Source: Spiroplasma mirum ATCC 29335 (lineage in GTDB: Bacteria; Bacillota_I; Bacilli_A; Mycoplasmatales; Mycoplasmataceae). From it: 64,000 nucleotides of DNA. The translations under genes and the position numbers were made by a program. Location of the stretch: positions 124,001-188,000 of the forward strand of contig NZ_CP006720.1 in the NCBI RefSeq assembly GCF_000565195.1, written 5' to 3'. The notes below the pieces were generated by a model that had not been told where the DNA came from, ran no database searches, and worked only from the letters and a program-made list of their open reading frames with translations. Below are positions 53,521 through 64,000 of the stretch, in pieces. Numbering within the stretch: position 1 is the stretch's first letter; every line of letters begins with the position of its first letter.

Positions 53521-55941
53521 ATGGAATTTTCACACAAAGCAATTGAACAAAAATGGCAAAAATATTGAGAAGAAAATAAAGTTTTTAAGACAACAAATAA
53601 TAGTAGTAAAAAAGCATATATTTTAGATATGTTCCCGTATCCGTCGGGGATGGGATTACATGTTGGTCACCCCAAAGGTTATACGGCAACTGATATTATT
53701 AGTCGAATGCGCCGAATGCAAGGATATGATGTTTTACACCCAATTGGTTGGGATGCTTTTGGATTACCCGCTGAACAATATGCTATTCAAACGGGAAATG
53801 ATCCCGCAATTTTTACTTTAAAAAATATTGATCATTTTCGGAGCCAGTTAAAAGCGTTGGGGTTTTCTTATGATTATGTGAAAGAAGTTAATACTTCTGA
53901 TCCGAGTTATTTTAAAACAACCCAATGAATTTTTGAACAGTTATATAAACATGATTTAGCAGAGATGCGTGAAGTTGATGTTAACTGATCAGCTGACTTA
54001 GGAACCGTGTTAGCAAATGAAGAGGTATTAGTAATTGATGGGAAAATGGTTTCTGAACGCGGTCATTTTCCGGTGGTTAAAAAACCAATGAAACAATGGG
54101 TGTTGAAAATTACTAATTATGCCGAAAAATTATTAGCAGGGTTGGATGAACTAGATTGACCAGATTCAGTTAAAGAATTACAACGAAATTGAATTGGAAA
54201 ATCAGTGGGCGCTGAAATTAAATTTGCGGTTGAAAATCGCCCCGAAATTATTGATGTCTTTACAACAAGAGCAGACACAATTTTTGGGGTTGAATATATC
54301 GTATTAGCACCTGAGCACCCTTTAGTTGATGTTTTAACAACCGCTGATAATAAACCGGCGGTTGCTGAATTTATCAAAAGTATTGAAAATAAAACAGAAC
54401 TTGATCGGCAAGATACTAGCAAAGAAAAAAGTGGAGTTTTTCTTGGCACTTATGTTATAAATCCTGTTAACAATAAAAAACTTCCAATTTGAATTGCTGA
54501 TTATGTGTTACCATTTTACGGGACAGGAGCTGTTATGGCGGTTCCTGGGCATGACGAACGTGATTTTACCTTTGCAATAAAATATCATTTACCAATTAGC
54601 TACGTAATTGCCGGAGAACATCATAATAATGTTTATGTCAAAGATGGTAAACATATTAATTCAGAATTCCTTAATGGGCTAGACACGAAGTCTGCTATTG
54701 AGAAAGCGCTTGAAGTGCTAGGCAAAAAAAACATTGCAACCCCAAAGGTTAGTTATAAATTACGCGATTGGTTATTTTCCCGTCAACGTTATTGGGGAGA
54801 ACCATTCCCTGTTATCCATTGGGAAGATGACTCAATTAGCTTAGTGGATGAAAATGATTTACCATTAACATTACCAAAAGTAGACAATATTAAACCATCG
54901 CAAACTGGTGAATCACCCCTGGCAAATGTTTCAGAATGATTAACAGTTGTTGATAGCATGGGGAAAAAAGGGCGCCGGGAAACTAATACCATGCCCCAGT
55001 GAGCTGGAAGTTGTTGATATTATTTAGGATACCTTCTAAAACAAGAGGATGGGACAATGTTAGACATTCAAAGTGCTGAAGCCCACGCGTTATTTAAAAA
55101 ATGATTACCAGTTAATTTATATATTGGTGGTCAAGAACATGCTGTTTTGCATTTATTGTACGCGCGATTTTGACATAAGTTTTTATATGATATTAAAGTA
55201 GTTCCTACTTCTGAGCCTTTTTTTAAACTGGTTAACCAAGGTATGATTCTTGGTGAAGATGGTACAAAAATGAGTAAATCAAAAGGTAATATTATTAATC
55301 CTGATAATATTATTCAATCACATGGTGCTGATGCGCTCCGACTATATGAAATGTTTATGGGACCATTAGAAGCATCACTACCATGAAGTACGAAGGGTTT
55401 AGATTCCGCTCGAAAATGATTAGATCGTGTGTATCGCTTAGCAAAAAATACTAATTTTATCACTGTTAATGATGGAACTTTAGACTATGCCTACCATACA
55501 ATGGTGAAAAAAGTTAGTGAGATGTTAGAAAATTTAAACTTTAATACAGCAATTTCACAGTTAATGGTTTTTATTAATGCTTGTTATAAAAATGAAGAAC
55601 AAATTTACCAACCATATTGAAAAGGGTTCCTTAAATTATTAAGTTGTTTTGCTCCCCACTTAGCAGAAGAATTATGGTTTATGTTAGGACATCAGCACAG
55701 TATTAGTTTAAGTGCATGACCAGATTATGAAGAAAAATTCTTAGTTTTAGATAAAATAGTAGTTGCCGTTCAAGTTAATGGTAAATTACGAGCAAAATTA
55801 GAAGTAAAAAAAGATACTAGTGAAGACGAACTGCTAATGCTTGCAAAACAGCATTCTAATGTCCAACCATACTTAGAAAATCGCCAGATTATTAAAGAAA
55901 TTATTGTTAAAAATAAAATTGTTAACTTGGTTGTTAAATAA
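53521..55941 (+). CDS. leuS: Leucyl-tRNA synthetase
   Basis: Charges tRNA-Leu. 806 residues, full length. [19 protein letters not shown] holds the HIGH-like motif (HVGH) near residue 43, [13 protein letters not shown] and the editing domain ([20 protein letters not shown]) follow, and KMSKS is at residues 583-587. An anticodon-binding domain completes it. GAGAGGAC precedes ATG 53521; many TGA Trp codons. A strong terminator follows. Confidence 0.97.
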
Positions 55942-55969
55942 AAAATCACTTTTTTAAGTGATTTTTTTT
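55940..55969 (+). terminator. Terminator after leuS
   Basis: Stem AAAAAATCACTT/AAGTGATTTTTT with a short T loop and a T run, overlapping the leuS stop. Confidence 0.87.
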
Positions 55970-56043
55970 ATTTACATAAATGTTATTCTTTAGTAAAATA
56001 AAATTACTTATTAACTAAAAGTAATAAATAAGGAGAGATGTCA

Positions 56044-57110
56044 ATGCGTTTTATACCGTCAAGTAAAGGACCATGAGGTTTTTTTGACCCCGCGGGTAAT
56101 TATATGCCAAATGCTCCCTGAGGTGAACAATGATTTGTGAAAGGTCATAGCTATGTTTACCAGTTAATTGGGGTTGCAATTTTTCTTTTGCTAATTGGTT
56201 CCTTATTTATTTTTAAAAGATATTATCAAAAAACTGTTAATTTTAAATGGTTCCGAATTTCAATTGGAGTATATCAAATTGCTTCATATTTTGCTTATTA
56301 TATTATGATGGCAATTTATTTAGCAACAGTGCTTCATACCAATTGGTTATCTGGTCCGATGGACCCTTCCCAAGTCCGTAGTTTAAGTGAAATGATGCCG
56401 TTACATTTATGTAGTATCCACCAAATATTATCTGGCTTAATTTTAATTTTTCCTTCAGCTCGCTTTTTTGAAATTTGTGCGCCTTCAGCGTTAATTTTAC
56501 CAATCTTAGAATTATTACACCGGTTAATGGTTATTGAACGCCGGATAATTTCTTCTTTTATAACTATTTTATCTTACACTCATTAATTATTTTTGCTTAT
56601 ATTTATGTTTATAAATATGGTTTAGTAGAACACCGATATAGTGGGTTAATGTTACGTTGAGAATTATTATGACTGACGATGTTTTTATTTGTCGCGGTAA
56701 TTTGAGATGGTGTTTTCCAAACTAACATGTTATATGTTGGTCCTAATGGGAGTGAAGAATGAAATAAAGGTGGTTTTAATGTCGGACTTTGAAATACTAA
56801 TTATTTGGGTGGTAAATATTTATGACCGTTCTCATGAATTCCAATGTTCTTCTTGGGGTTGTCAATTATTTCATTGACGCATATTATGCTATTCTATTTT
56901 GCCCAATCATATCATTATGATCGCAAAACAAAAACTTTTAGTGAAGTTTCAAAAGCCGAAAAACAATTATTTAAATCAAAACATGGGTTTAAATTTATTA
57001 CCCTAACTTTTAAATTTATTTTCTTATCAAATAATAAAATTAAAGAAGCAATCCGCCAGTATGAATTTGAGCGTTATTATGTTACAAATGTGTTAGAAAC
57101 AAAGAATTAG
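56044..57110 (+). CDS. YwaF-family membrane protein, one base short
   Basis: Multipass membrane protein of the TIGR02206/YwaF type. From ATG 56044, the soluble start MRFIPSSKGPWGFFDPAGNY precedes helices; MMPLHLCSIHQILSGLILIF is the family's polar helix. At 56509 the frame changes: reading TTAGA as TTAGGA gives PILGIITPVNGYWTPDNFFF and an uninterrupted tail to TAA 57110. One missing G is thus the only lesion, so I list a probably functional gene, about 355 residues corrected. The family's function is not established. AAGGAGAGATG precedes the ATG. Confidence 0.7.
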
Positions 57111-57129
57111 CAATAATTAGCGGCGACGA

Positions 57130-57177
57130 AAGATGTTAAAAATATTAGTTATTCACTAATATTTTTAACATCTTTTG
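57130..57177 (+). terminator. Very strong terminator after the YwaF-like gene
   Basis: 20-bp perfect stem beginning AAGATGTTAAAAATATTAGT (57130-57149) with a 5-base loop and T run. Confidence 0.9.
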
Positions 57178-57216
57178 TTATATAATAATCACATATAAAG
57201 ACTGGGAGTTGTTAAA

Positions 57217-58008
57217 ATGTTTAAATTTTCAATTATTGTTAATGAGTATGAAGAATCACAAACTTTAGCTCGCGAAATTAACCAGCAATTAACTAGTCAT
57301 GGCTTAGTCGAAGATGTGATTAACCCGGATTATGTTTTTGTGATTGGTGGGGATGGAACATTACTAAAAGCAGTTAATGAATTCCAAGATATTATTGATG
57401 AAGTTTGTTTTGTTATTATTAAATCTGGTTCCCTAGGTTTTTATGCAAACTATACCAAAGAAACCTATTCCAAAGTAATTGCCGATATTGCAAATGATAG
57501 GTGTCATTTAAAACAATTACCATTATTAGAAGTTGCTTATAATAATAATCAAATTAACTATGCGTTAAATGAAGTTAAAGTTGTTGACCATGTTAAAACT
57601 TTACGAACAAAAATTTTTATTAATGATGAATTACTAGAATATTTTCGGGGTAGTGGGTTAGTTTTTGCGACAAGTACTGGTTCAACTGGTTATATGCGTG
57701 CGATTAATGGCTCAATTATTACTACTAATAAATATAAGTTATGGCAATTAAAAGAAATTGCTCCGGTGGCGAATGTTCGTTTTATTACTATTAATGCGTC
57801 ATTAATTTTGGATGATAGCCAAGTTATTGTGCTAGAAGGTGAGTTAATTGACAAACGGTTAATTATTGATACTTTTGAATTTGCCCTAAGCGCAAATGAA
57901 TTAGAAATTAAAATTAGTGAAAAAACTTTAAATATTGTTTATGATGAAGATAATGATTTATCAATGACAGAAAAAATGAAATCATTATTTGCGCATTGCA
58001 TAATATAA
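57217..58008 (+). CDS. nadK: NAD kinase
   Basis: Makes NADP from NAD. 263 residues, short-form like other mollicutes. VFVIGGDGTLLKAVNEF carries the GGDGT motif at residues 44-48, ALNEVKVVDHVKTL is the adenosine block, and FATSTGSTGYMRAING is the second conserved loop. GGGAG precedes ATG 57217. An EIIB-like membrane protein gene begins 16 bases after its stop. Confidence 0.94.
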   Translation: MFKFSIIVNEYEESQTLAREINQQLTSHGLVEDVINPDYVFVIGGDGTLLKAVNEFQDIIDEVCFVIIKSGSLGFYANYTKETYSKVIADIANDRCHLKQLPLLEVAYNNNQINYALNEVKVVDHVKTLRTKIFINDELLEYFRGSGLVFATSTGSTGYMRAINGSIITTNKYKLWQLKEIAPVANVRFITINASLILDDSQVIVLEGELIDKRLIIDTFEFALSANELEIKISEKTLNIVYDEDNDLSMTEKMKSLFAHCII

Positions 58009-58023
58009 GAAAAGAGGAAATTG

Positions 58024-58392
58024 ATGGATCCGTTAAAAATTATTTTAATTGTTGTCGCGATGATAATTATGATTTTATTTATTTTGATGATGATTTTTTG
58101 AAAAAAAATTTTTAATTATCGTAAAGCATTTACCGCAAGCATAAAAATTCCGTTTTCTGTAAATGATTTAATTAGTATTTTAGGTTCAATTAATAATATT
58201 GAAGAAGTTAGAGCAACCTTAACCAGATTAAAAGTAACAGTTAAAAATTTAGATGATGTTAATTTAACATTGCTAAAAACAAAGTTTAAACTAAAAAATC
58301 CTGAAATTATTAAGAATACTGTTATTTTATCCTTTGGGAATATTAGTTTAGAGATTAAAAATATTATTGACCAACAAAAACTAAATAATTAA
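58024..58392 (+). CDS. Membrane-anchored PTS EIIB-like domain without the phosphorylated Cys
   Basis: 122 residues: a hydrophobic helix at about 5-27, then a domain that reads like a glucose-family EIIB: DLISILGSINNIEEVRATLT, then RLKVTVKNLDDVN. In true EIIB the order is G-G-x-x-N-I-x-x-V-x-x-C-x-T-R-L; here the Cys position is Thr65 and the second Gly is Ser. The fold match is by pattern, the loss of phosphorylation inferred. A catalytically dead, membrane-tethered domain suggests a sensor or scaffold role. It follows nadK with AAGAGGAAAT as Shine-Dalgarno, probably one transcript. Confidence 0.65.
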
Positions 58393-58460
58393 TCTTTGAT
58401 ATAATAACAATATACTTATGAAAAAAAATATGAAGGTGTTTTACTAAGGAGGCTCATTAG

Positions 58461-59349
58461 ATGAGCAATAATCTTGGATACAATTTTTTTGCAATTAATT
58501 TAAATCATCTTTTTTATTCTGAACAAGTTCTTTTATTATCCACCATTTGAATATTAACTTTTATTATTAGTTGGAAGTTAATATTTTATACTTTTAATTT
58601 GAAAACTATTAAACAACATTATAAATTATTAACCCGCAGTAGTGCCATTTTAGGGCAGTTATTTATTTACGGTTTTTTAGCAATTAGTTTTGACTATTCA
58701 CCAGCAAACACCTTACCAATTAATATTTCTATTCTTTTAACAGGAATAACTTTTTGTGAATTAATTTTAATGGTGAGTTTGATGGTTACCAATAATAAAC
58801 TATGAAAAGCAATCCGTATTATTAATTTCGTAATTTTATTATTAGGGATTATTTATTTATTCTTTAAATTTATTATTTTAGTTGGCGGGCAATTAGACCG
58901 TCCTTTAGTAACGGGGTTAAACTTAATGGTGTTTTTAATCTGAGCTTTTATAATTATCCAAATTATTGATTATCGTTTTCAATATTCAAAAGGATTACTG
59001 ATTAAATTTTTAATATTACCATTAGTTAAAAATGCAAAAACAATTACTTCGCATCATCACCATAAATTTAATTTTCAGTATTTTTCTTGGCTTGTTTTAA
59101 TACAAATTATTAAGTTATTTGTTGTTTTTAAAATAATTTTAAATAATTTTTATCAGTTTATTAATTTTTTAATTGCCCACTTTAATGCGCACTATCAAAA
59201 AAAATGACGAATGCCATAACAAAACTACGACAAATTTTGAACAATGATTTTTACACCAGTTTTTATTATTAAAAAATATTTTAAATAATAAAACAATTAA
59301 AGAACAGTTTGTAATTATTAATGGTTGAAAACAGGAAGTTTTAGAATAG
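58461..59349 (+). CDS. Membrane protein of unknown function with an A8 frameshift
   Basis: Starts at ATG 58461 behind AAGGAGG. Five or six hydrophobic helices (about 20-45, 60-80, 92-112, 118-140, 150-170) lead to a His-rich loop (SHHHHKF) and a last helix. At A8 (59197-59204) the frame meets CGAATGCCA and stops at TAA 59219; with seven A it continues as NDECHNKTTTNFEQW to TAG 59349, 295 residues in all. The family is unknown. The extra A is the only lesion, so I list the longer frame. Confidence 0.55.
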
Positions 59350-59410
59350 TTTGGTCAGATTATTACTAACTATTTTGACAATATAATTCGAAAAGATAGG
59401 AGTCGATAAA

Positions 59411-61702
59411 ATGTGAAAATTATTAAGTGCATTAGGAGTATTAAGTTTAGCAAGTACTCCGATAACAACAATTATTAGTTGTAAACCAAAAGCAAATTCA
59501 ATAAATAATAATCCTTTTGAGGATAATGAATTAAATAACTTACCAGTCCAAATTAGAAGAATGGTTACGAATACTGATTTTATTACTAAACTAATTTTAT
59601 TGGGCCGTCATGAAAATTTAAACTATAATATTAACGAGATTTTATCAATGTATATCACACCAGTTTCAACTGCCCAATGATTACCATTTTCTTATACTGT
59701 TACTGGTGATGGGACCCACGGAACTGTTAAGGGAAAACAGTATGCTATTAATTTAGGAAAATATATTAATGGATTTTTAGATAACATGACTAATTTACGA
59801 GTAATTGATGCTAGTTATAATGGTTATGGAGGAACCTATGCTAGTTATATCATGGGAATGTATGGTGATAATTTTTACCGTAATTTTGTTAAAAATAAAA
59901 TGTTTAGTGATTTTTCTGATAAGAATGGTGATGTTACAAAACCACTTGGTTATAATGCCGGGGCTGGTTTACAATTAAGTGATTATATGAATCGTCGTAA
60001 CTTGGCATGAGGAATTCAAGATACAGGTGCTTTAACAAACTATTTATTAAATAATGGTTTTCACGGAGGAAATCCCCAGGGAATTGGAGCATCACCTGGT
60101 CCAAGTTCTGTTCCAAAAGGAACTACAAATTATGATGGTTATTTATTTTACAATAGTCATCTCTTTAATCCGGACAAAAATTCAGCAACTATTGGTGATG
60201 GTCAAAAAATTAATAATATTTTAAAATCCCATAATTTAAAAGTTACCCAAGATAGCAAAAACTATGGTGTTACTTTAACTGATCTAAGTGGGAATTATGT
60301 CCTGCCAGAAAACCAACCATATTTTGGTTCAATGCAATCATTTATTACTCAACAAGGTGGTTCATTAAACCGTGCTTCGAAGATTAACCAATACATTTCA
60401 TTAGTTAAAAACTTTACGGAGTCCGTAACGGGAGCCACTTATGGGACAACTTTAATTAGTCAAATGTTTCCGATGGTTGAAAATATCCAATCTCATGAAG
60501 GGTTCTTACTATTTGGAATGTTTTCCGCTGCTGTTGGAGAAACCTTAAAAGAAATGGGAGATATTAATAAATACCCTCAATATAAAGATTTGGGACTAAG
60601 TGATAGTAGTTTTCAAACAATTGTTCAAAATTACCTCGATGCGATGAAAACAGCTGGGACAAAAATGATGGGGAGTTATGATAATAGTACAAGTTGAGTG
60701 ACTCAATTATTAAGCCCATCGGTGGGAATTACGATTCCAAAGTTTATGGATAATGATGCGGATGTTTTTGGTAAATTAAATCTTCTTATTAACCAATTAA
60801 AAACAATTTCCCAAGGTTGAAACCAAACACAAAAAGATAAATTTAGTTTAGATTTAATTGGCTATCAAGAAAATGGTACTCCGAAAGGTTTTTTAGCTAC
60901 TAAATTTTATAATTTAATTTCCCTAGTTCAACCAACCTTAGCTAGCTCATTCTTTAATAAAGACTTTGTAGCATCATTAAATGTTTTAAAATTACTTTCT
61001 GGATTAGGAACAACTGCCAAAGCTCTTAGTGATAGTAAAGACCAAATTTTAGCCCTAGGAAAAAAATTTGATGGCCAACAATATGGACAATTAAGTAATA
61101 CTGACCGAATGTATATTGCTAGTCAACTTGGAAATGATAATGGCAAATATAAGCCAGGATCACTTTTTAAAGTATTATCTGATTCCTTCACTAACCCGCA
61201 AGCAGATGCCTATGATGCAATGGCTAAAATCTTTTATAGTTCTAATGCTCCCTTCCGAACAATGGTGGGGGATCAAATGAAAGATGTGCATGATAAATTC
61301 TTAGTAAATGCAATTGCTAATGATAATTGAAATATTTCGAATGTTAAAGTTAAGGGTGATAGTAGTGCAATTGGTTCAACAATGAGTTATACGATGGACT
61401 ATACTGGGTTAGGTGACCCCACAGTATCGTTATATAAAAAAGCCCAACCAAAAATTGGTGATGATTTTAATCCTTACCAACAAGCAACAACTGCGAAGCC
61501 ATTAGTAGCCTGTGGTAATGAAGATTATATTAAATATGATGGATTGGGTAACTTCCAAGATTATCAAAAAGTTCATCATCGTTATGAAGTAACTTGAAAA
61601 AATATTTCAGATAGTCCAGATAATCCTTATTGGGTAATTGTTGGAATTAATAACTTTGATTTAGCAAGTGGTAAACCAGAACAATTCTATAATATATATT
61701 AA
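59411..61702 (+). CDS. Large surface lipoprotein, 763 residues
   Basis: MWKLLSALGVLSLASTPITT opens a lipoprotein signal ending IISC, Cys24, where TGA codes Trp2. The mature protein is soluble and extracellular, rich in Asn, Gly, Tyr and Ser, with no further membrane helix. The frame is intact with several TGA Trp codons. AAAGATAGGAG precedes the ATG. I do not recognise a domain. It is followed by a large FtsX-like permease, so the two may form an export or surface complex; that is inference from adjacency. Confidence 0.8.
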
Positions 61703-61764
61703 TATATATTCGAATTTTTCAGAATTACTGACTAATTTAAATATTAAGTATTTAAAATGTTAGT

Positions 61765-61802
61765 AATAATTTAAAGTAATGATAATATTACTTTAAATTA
61801 TT
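61765..61802 (+). terminator. Long hairpin after the lipoprotein
   Basis: Perfect 16-bp A/T stem AATAATTTAAAGTAAT/ATTACTTTAAATTATT with a 6-base loop. It is not followed by a clean T run, so a weak terminator or an RNA-stability element. Confidence 0.5.
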
Positions 61803-61855
61803 ATTGGTATTTTATCCAATGAATTATAATAAATGAAAAAAAGGAGTTTTTATAA

Positions 61856-64000
61856 ATGTTATTGATTAAACAGTGTATTATATCTGCTTTTAAAAATAAG
61901 GCCCAAATGATTGTCTTTACAATTTTAATTTTATTATCTTCGTTATTAGGAACAACATTCTATGTAACTTCCAATAGATTAATTGATGGTAATAATTATA
62001 TGGGTTATGGTAATTTTCATTATGATTACTCCTTTAATTATATTTCTTCAGGTTATGATGCTAATAATGTTCAAACAATATCACCATGATATACTTTTGA
62101 TGCTGATTATGCTTCAACAGGTTATGGGGTTGCGGAACTTGATTTTCCAACTTTAACAATTGGAAAAGCTGACTCCGCCTTATTACCAATTAACTTAGCA
62201 GCAACTAATTTTACGCCCGGAAAAACTCCCACTGCATTAGTAAGTAGTTTAGATTTTCAGTTGGATAAAAAAGATGTGGAAAATGGTGTTTTTGGTAGTT
62301 TATATTGTTTTAACTTTAAAAGTCCAAGTTTTTTAAATTCAACAATTGGCCAAATTTACCAACGTGATATTTGAGGAAAACCAACAAGTGCCCAAAAAAC
62401 CAAAGCAATCACTTTAATTTCAAATTATATGGATATGATTAATAATTCACAAATTACAACAAATTTAAAATTAACAATTATTGATTTTATTAATCAAAAT
62501 TATAAAACAACTGGGTGAGATCTTAACCAAGCTGCTGAATTTGCTAATAAATTTATTAATGGTTCAACTTGAGACCCCTTAAAACCAACAGCCTTTGTTA
62601 GTTCAACTGATAGTTGAGAAGTGAAAGGAATTTTAAATGATACGCAAAATATTCCAACAATAGAATATGATAAATCAACAAATAAAGAGATAAGAAATGA
62701 TATTTTAACTTATAATGGTAGTTCAGAAAAATGAGGATTACGAGGGAATATTGGTGTTATTGCACATACTATTAATAAAACAGTGCAAAAATCATCTAAT
62801 TTTAAATTTTATTATGCCAATAGTCAAAATCCAGAGATTATCAAATCAAACCAAGCAATTTTAGAAAAAGGATCATTTCGTGTTCGTAATTTAGATACTT
62901 ATGATTTCTTTGATACTTTTGCTCCATTTCGTGGTTATAAAAATCAAGATTTCTTTAACTTATATTATAACTTAATTGGATTTTTAACAAATTTTGAAAT
63001 TGCAACAAGAAACCAAGCGGTGGTGTGATCAGTAACCGGGAAGAAGTATCGTTTTATTGCGGCATGGTCATCAATTATTGATAGTGAAGGAAAATTCATT
63101 CCTATTTATGATGACCCTGATCAGATAAAAATTATTCAACAGTCAAATTACTGAGATAGTTTAAAAGGAATGCGTGACACGGTAATTGTGTCGCCTCAAT
63201 ATGCTAAGGCTACTGGTCAATCGTTTGATTCAAAGATTAGTGTTGGGCAAAGCCAGGAGTTATATATTGGAGCTTATGGGGGGGGATACTCAAGATATTT
63301 ATCCAACAATCTATGATGATGATGTGATACCTTCTACCGATTCTCAAGCAATTTTATATATTTCGCACCCAATGTTTCAAGAATTATTTGGGGAAAATAA
63401 TGCCACTGGTTATTTGGATGGTGAATTTCAAGATGTTTCCCGGGGATTATTAACCCATACTGGAAATATTAAAAATAAAGATGCTGACTTTCTTAATTTT
63501 AAAAAATATCTAGCGGATAATGTTAATGATTTAAGAAATGTTACCACCGCAATTAATAACAATACTGATAATAATCTTAATAATAATTCAATTTTTAAAA
63601 CCTATGCAGATAATGCAAATGTTAACCGTCGTTATACGTTATTAAACTCAACAATTAAGTTATATTTAATTATTGCTGTTGTTTGTGTAATTTTATTCTT
63701 ATTAGTAATTAGTTTTGTTAGTTTTGTATTATTGAAAAAAATAATTGAAAAACAAAAAACACAAATTGGAATTTTAAAAGCCAATGGGTATACTACTTTT
63801 GAAATTTCTTCTGCCTATTTATTATATTTATTAATACCAATCATTATTAGCGTTCCGATTGGGTGAGCGTTGGGATTGGTATTACAAATACCAATTATGG
63901 ATATCTTTAATAACTACTTTATTATTCCAATTAAATTTAGTTCTAATGCGTTCCCACTTCTATACTTTTTCTTATTATTTATTATATTAATTGGTTTAAT
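61856..64000 (+). CDS. FtsX-like ABC transporter permease, partial, with a G8 frameshift
   Basis: Begins at ATG 61856 behind AAAGGAG: MLLIKQCIISAFKNKAQMIV, a membrane helix, then a large extracellular domain. At G8 (63278-63285) the frame is lost; seven G restore YGGDTQDIYPTIYDDDVIPS and the frame runs through a transmembrane helix near 63655-63730 and the loop IGILKANGYTTFEIS, the same loop type as in the permease at 39040, to the window edge. So it is the N-terminal half of the same large permease family. The 3' end is outside the window. Confidence 0.75.

Overview
The window is AT-rich DNA from a mollicute, most likely a Spiroplasma. TGA must be read as tryptophan throughout: the thioredoxin WCGPC motif uses TGA for its Trp, and PotCD, LeuS, ArcA, DnaK and HrcA stay open only under translation table 4. 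Lipoproteins start with a short charged N-terminus and end their signal in a lipobox Cys at residue 24. Other clade-typical features are a PotC-PotD fusion, very large FtsX-like permeases and a complete arginine deiminase cluster. The species cannot be fixed from the sequence alone.

Layout. 0-3.9 kb: spermidine/putrescine ABC transporter (potA end, potB, potCD). 4-7.4 kb: decayed GDSL esterase and a decayed comEA/comEC locus, with intact holA behind it. 8.4-10.3 kb: a membrane protein of unknown function and rpsT. 10.5-16.7 kb: a gene graveyard holding a truncated lipoprotein, threonine dehydratase, a cobalamin riboswitch in front of broken nrdD and damaged nrdG, a secreted protein, a short-chain dehydrogenase and an unidentified relic. 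16.7-26.9 kb: pepA, pepF, an intact cob(I)alamin adenosyltransferase, a broken YitT protein, glpX, a broken cation exchanger, a membrane-anchored zinc protease and a Cof-type phosphatase. 26.9-34.1 kb: the HrcA/CIRCE heat-shock block (clpB, hrcA, grpE, dnaK, dnaJ). 34.5-44.3 kb: rhodanese, pnp, plsX-rnc, a giant permease and small hypotheticals. 44.4-45.0 kb: six tRNA genes. 45.1-51.8 kb: HAD phosphatase, trxA and the arginine deiminase cluster arcA-argF-arcD-arcC. 52-64 kb: small membrane proteins, broken nitroreductase, leuS, a YwaF-like protein, nadK with an EIIB-like protein, a large lipoprotein and the start of a second FtsX-like permease.

How the genes work together. The arc cluster imports arginine, converts it to ornithine and carbamoyl phosphate, and makes ATP. 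HrcA probably represses both its own operon and clpB through CIRCE-like operators that overlap two promoters. The riboswitch plus the adenosyltransferase indicate a past or present adenosylcobalamin economy, unusual for a mollicute; its visible target, the anaerobic ribonucleotide reductase, is dead.

Two kinds of broken gene occur. Some (nrdD, comEC, threonine dehydratase, YitT) carry many lesions and are real pseudogenes. Others (rpsT, pepA, two small hypotheticals, the last permease) are broken only by one extra base in a homopolymer. Because rpsT should be essential, these may be base-calling errors, and their frames are reported as probably functional.
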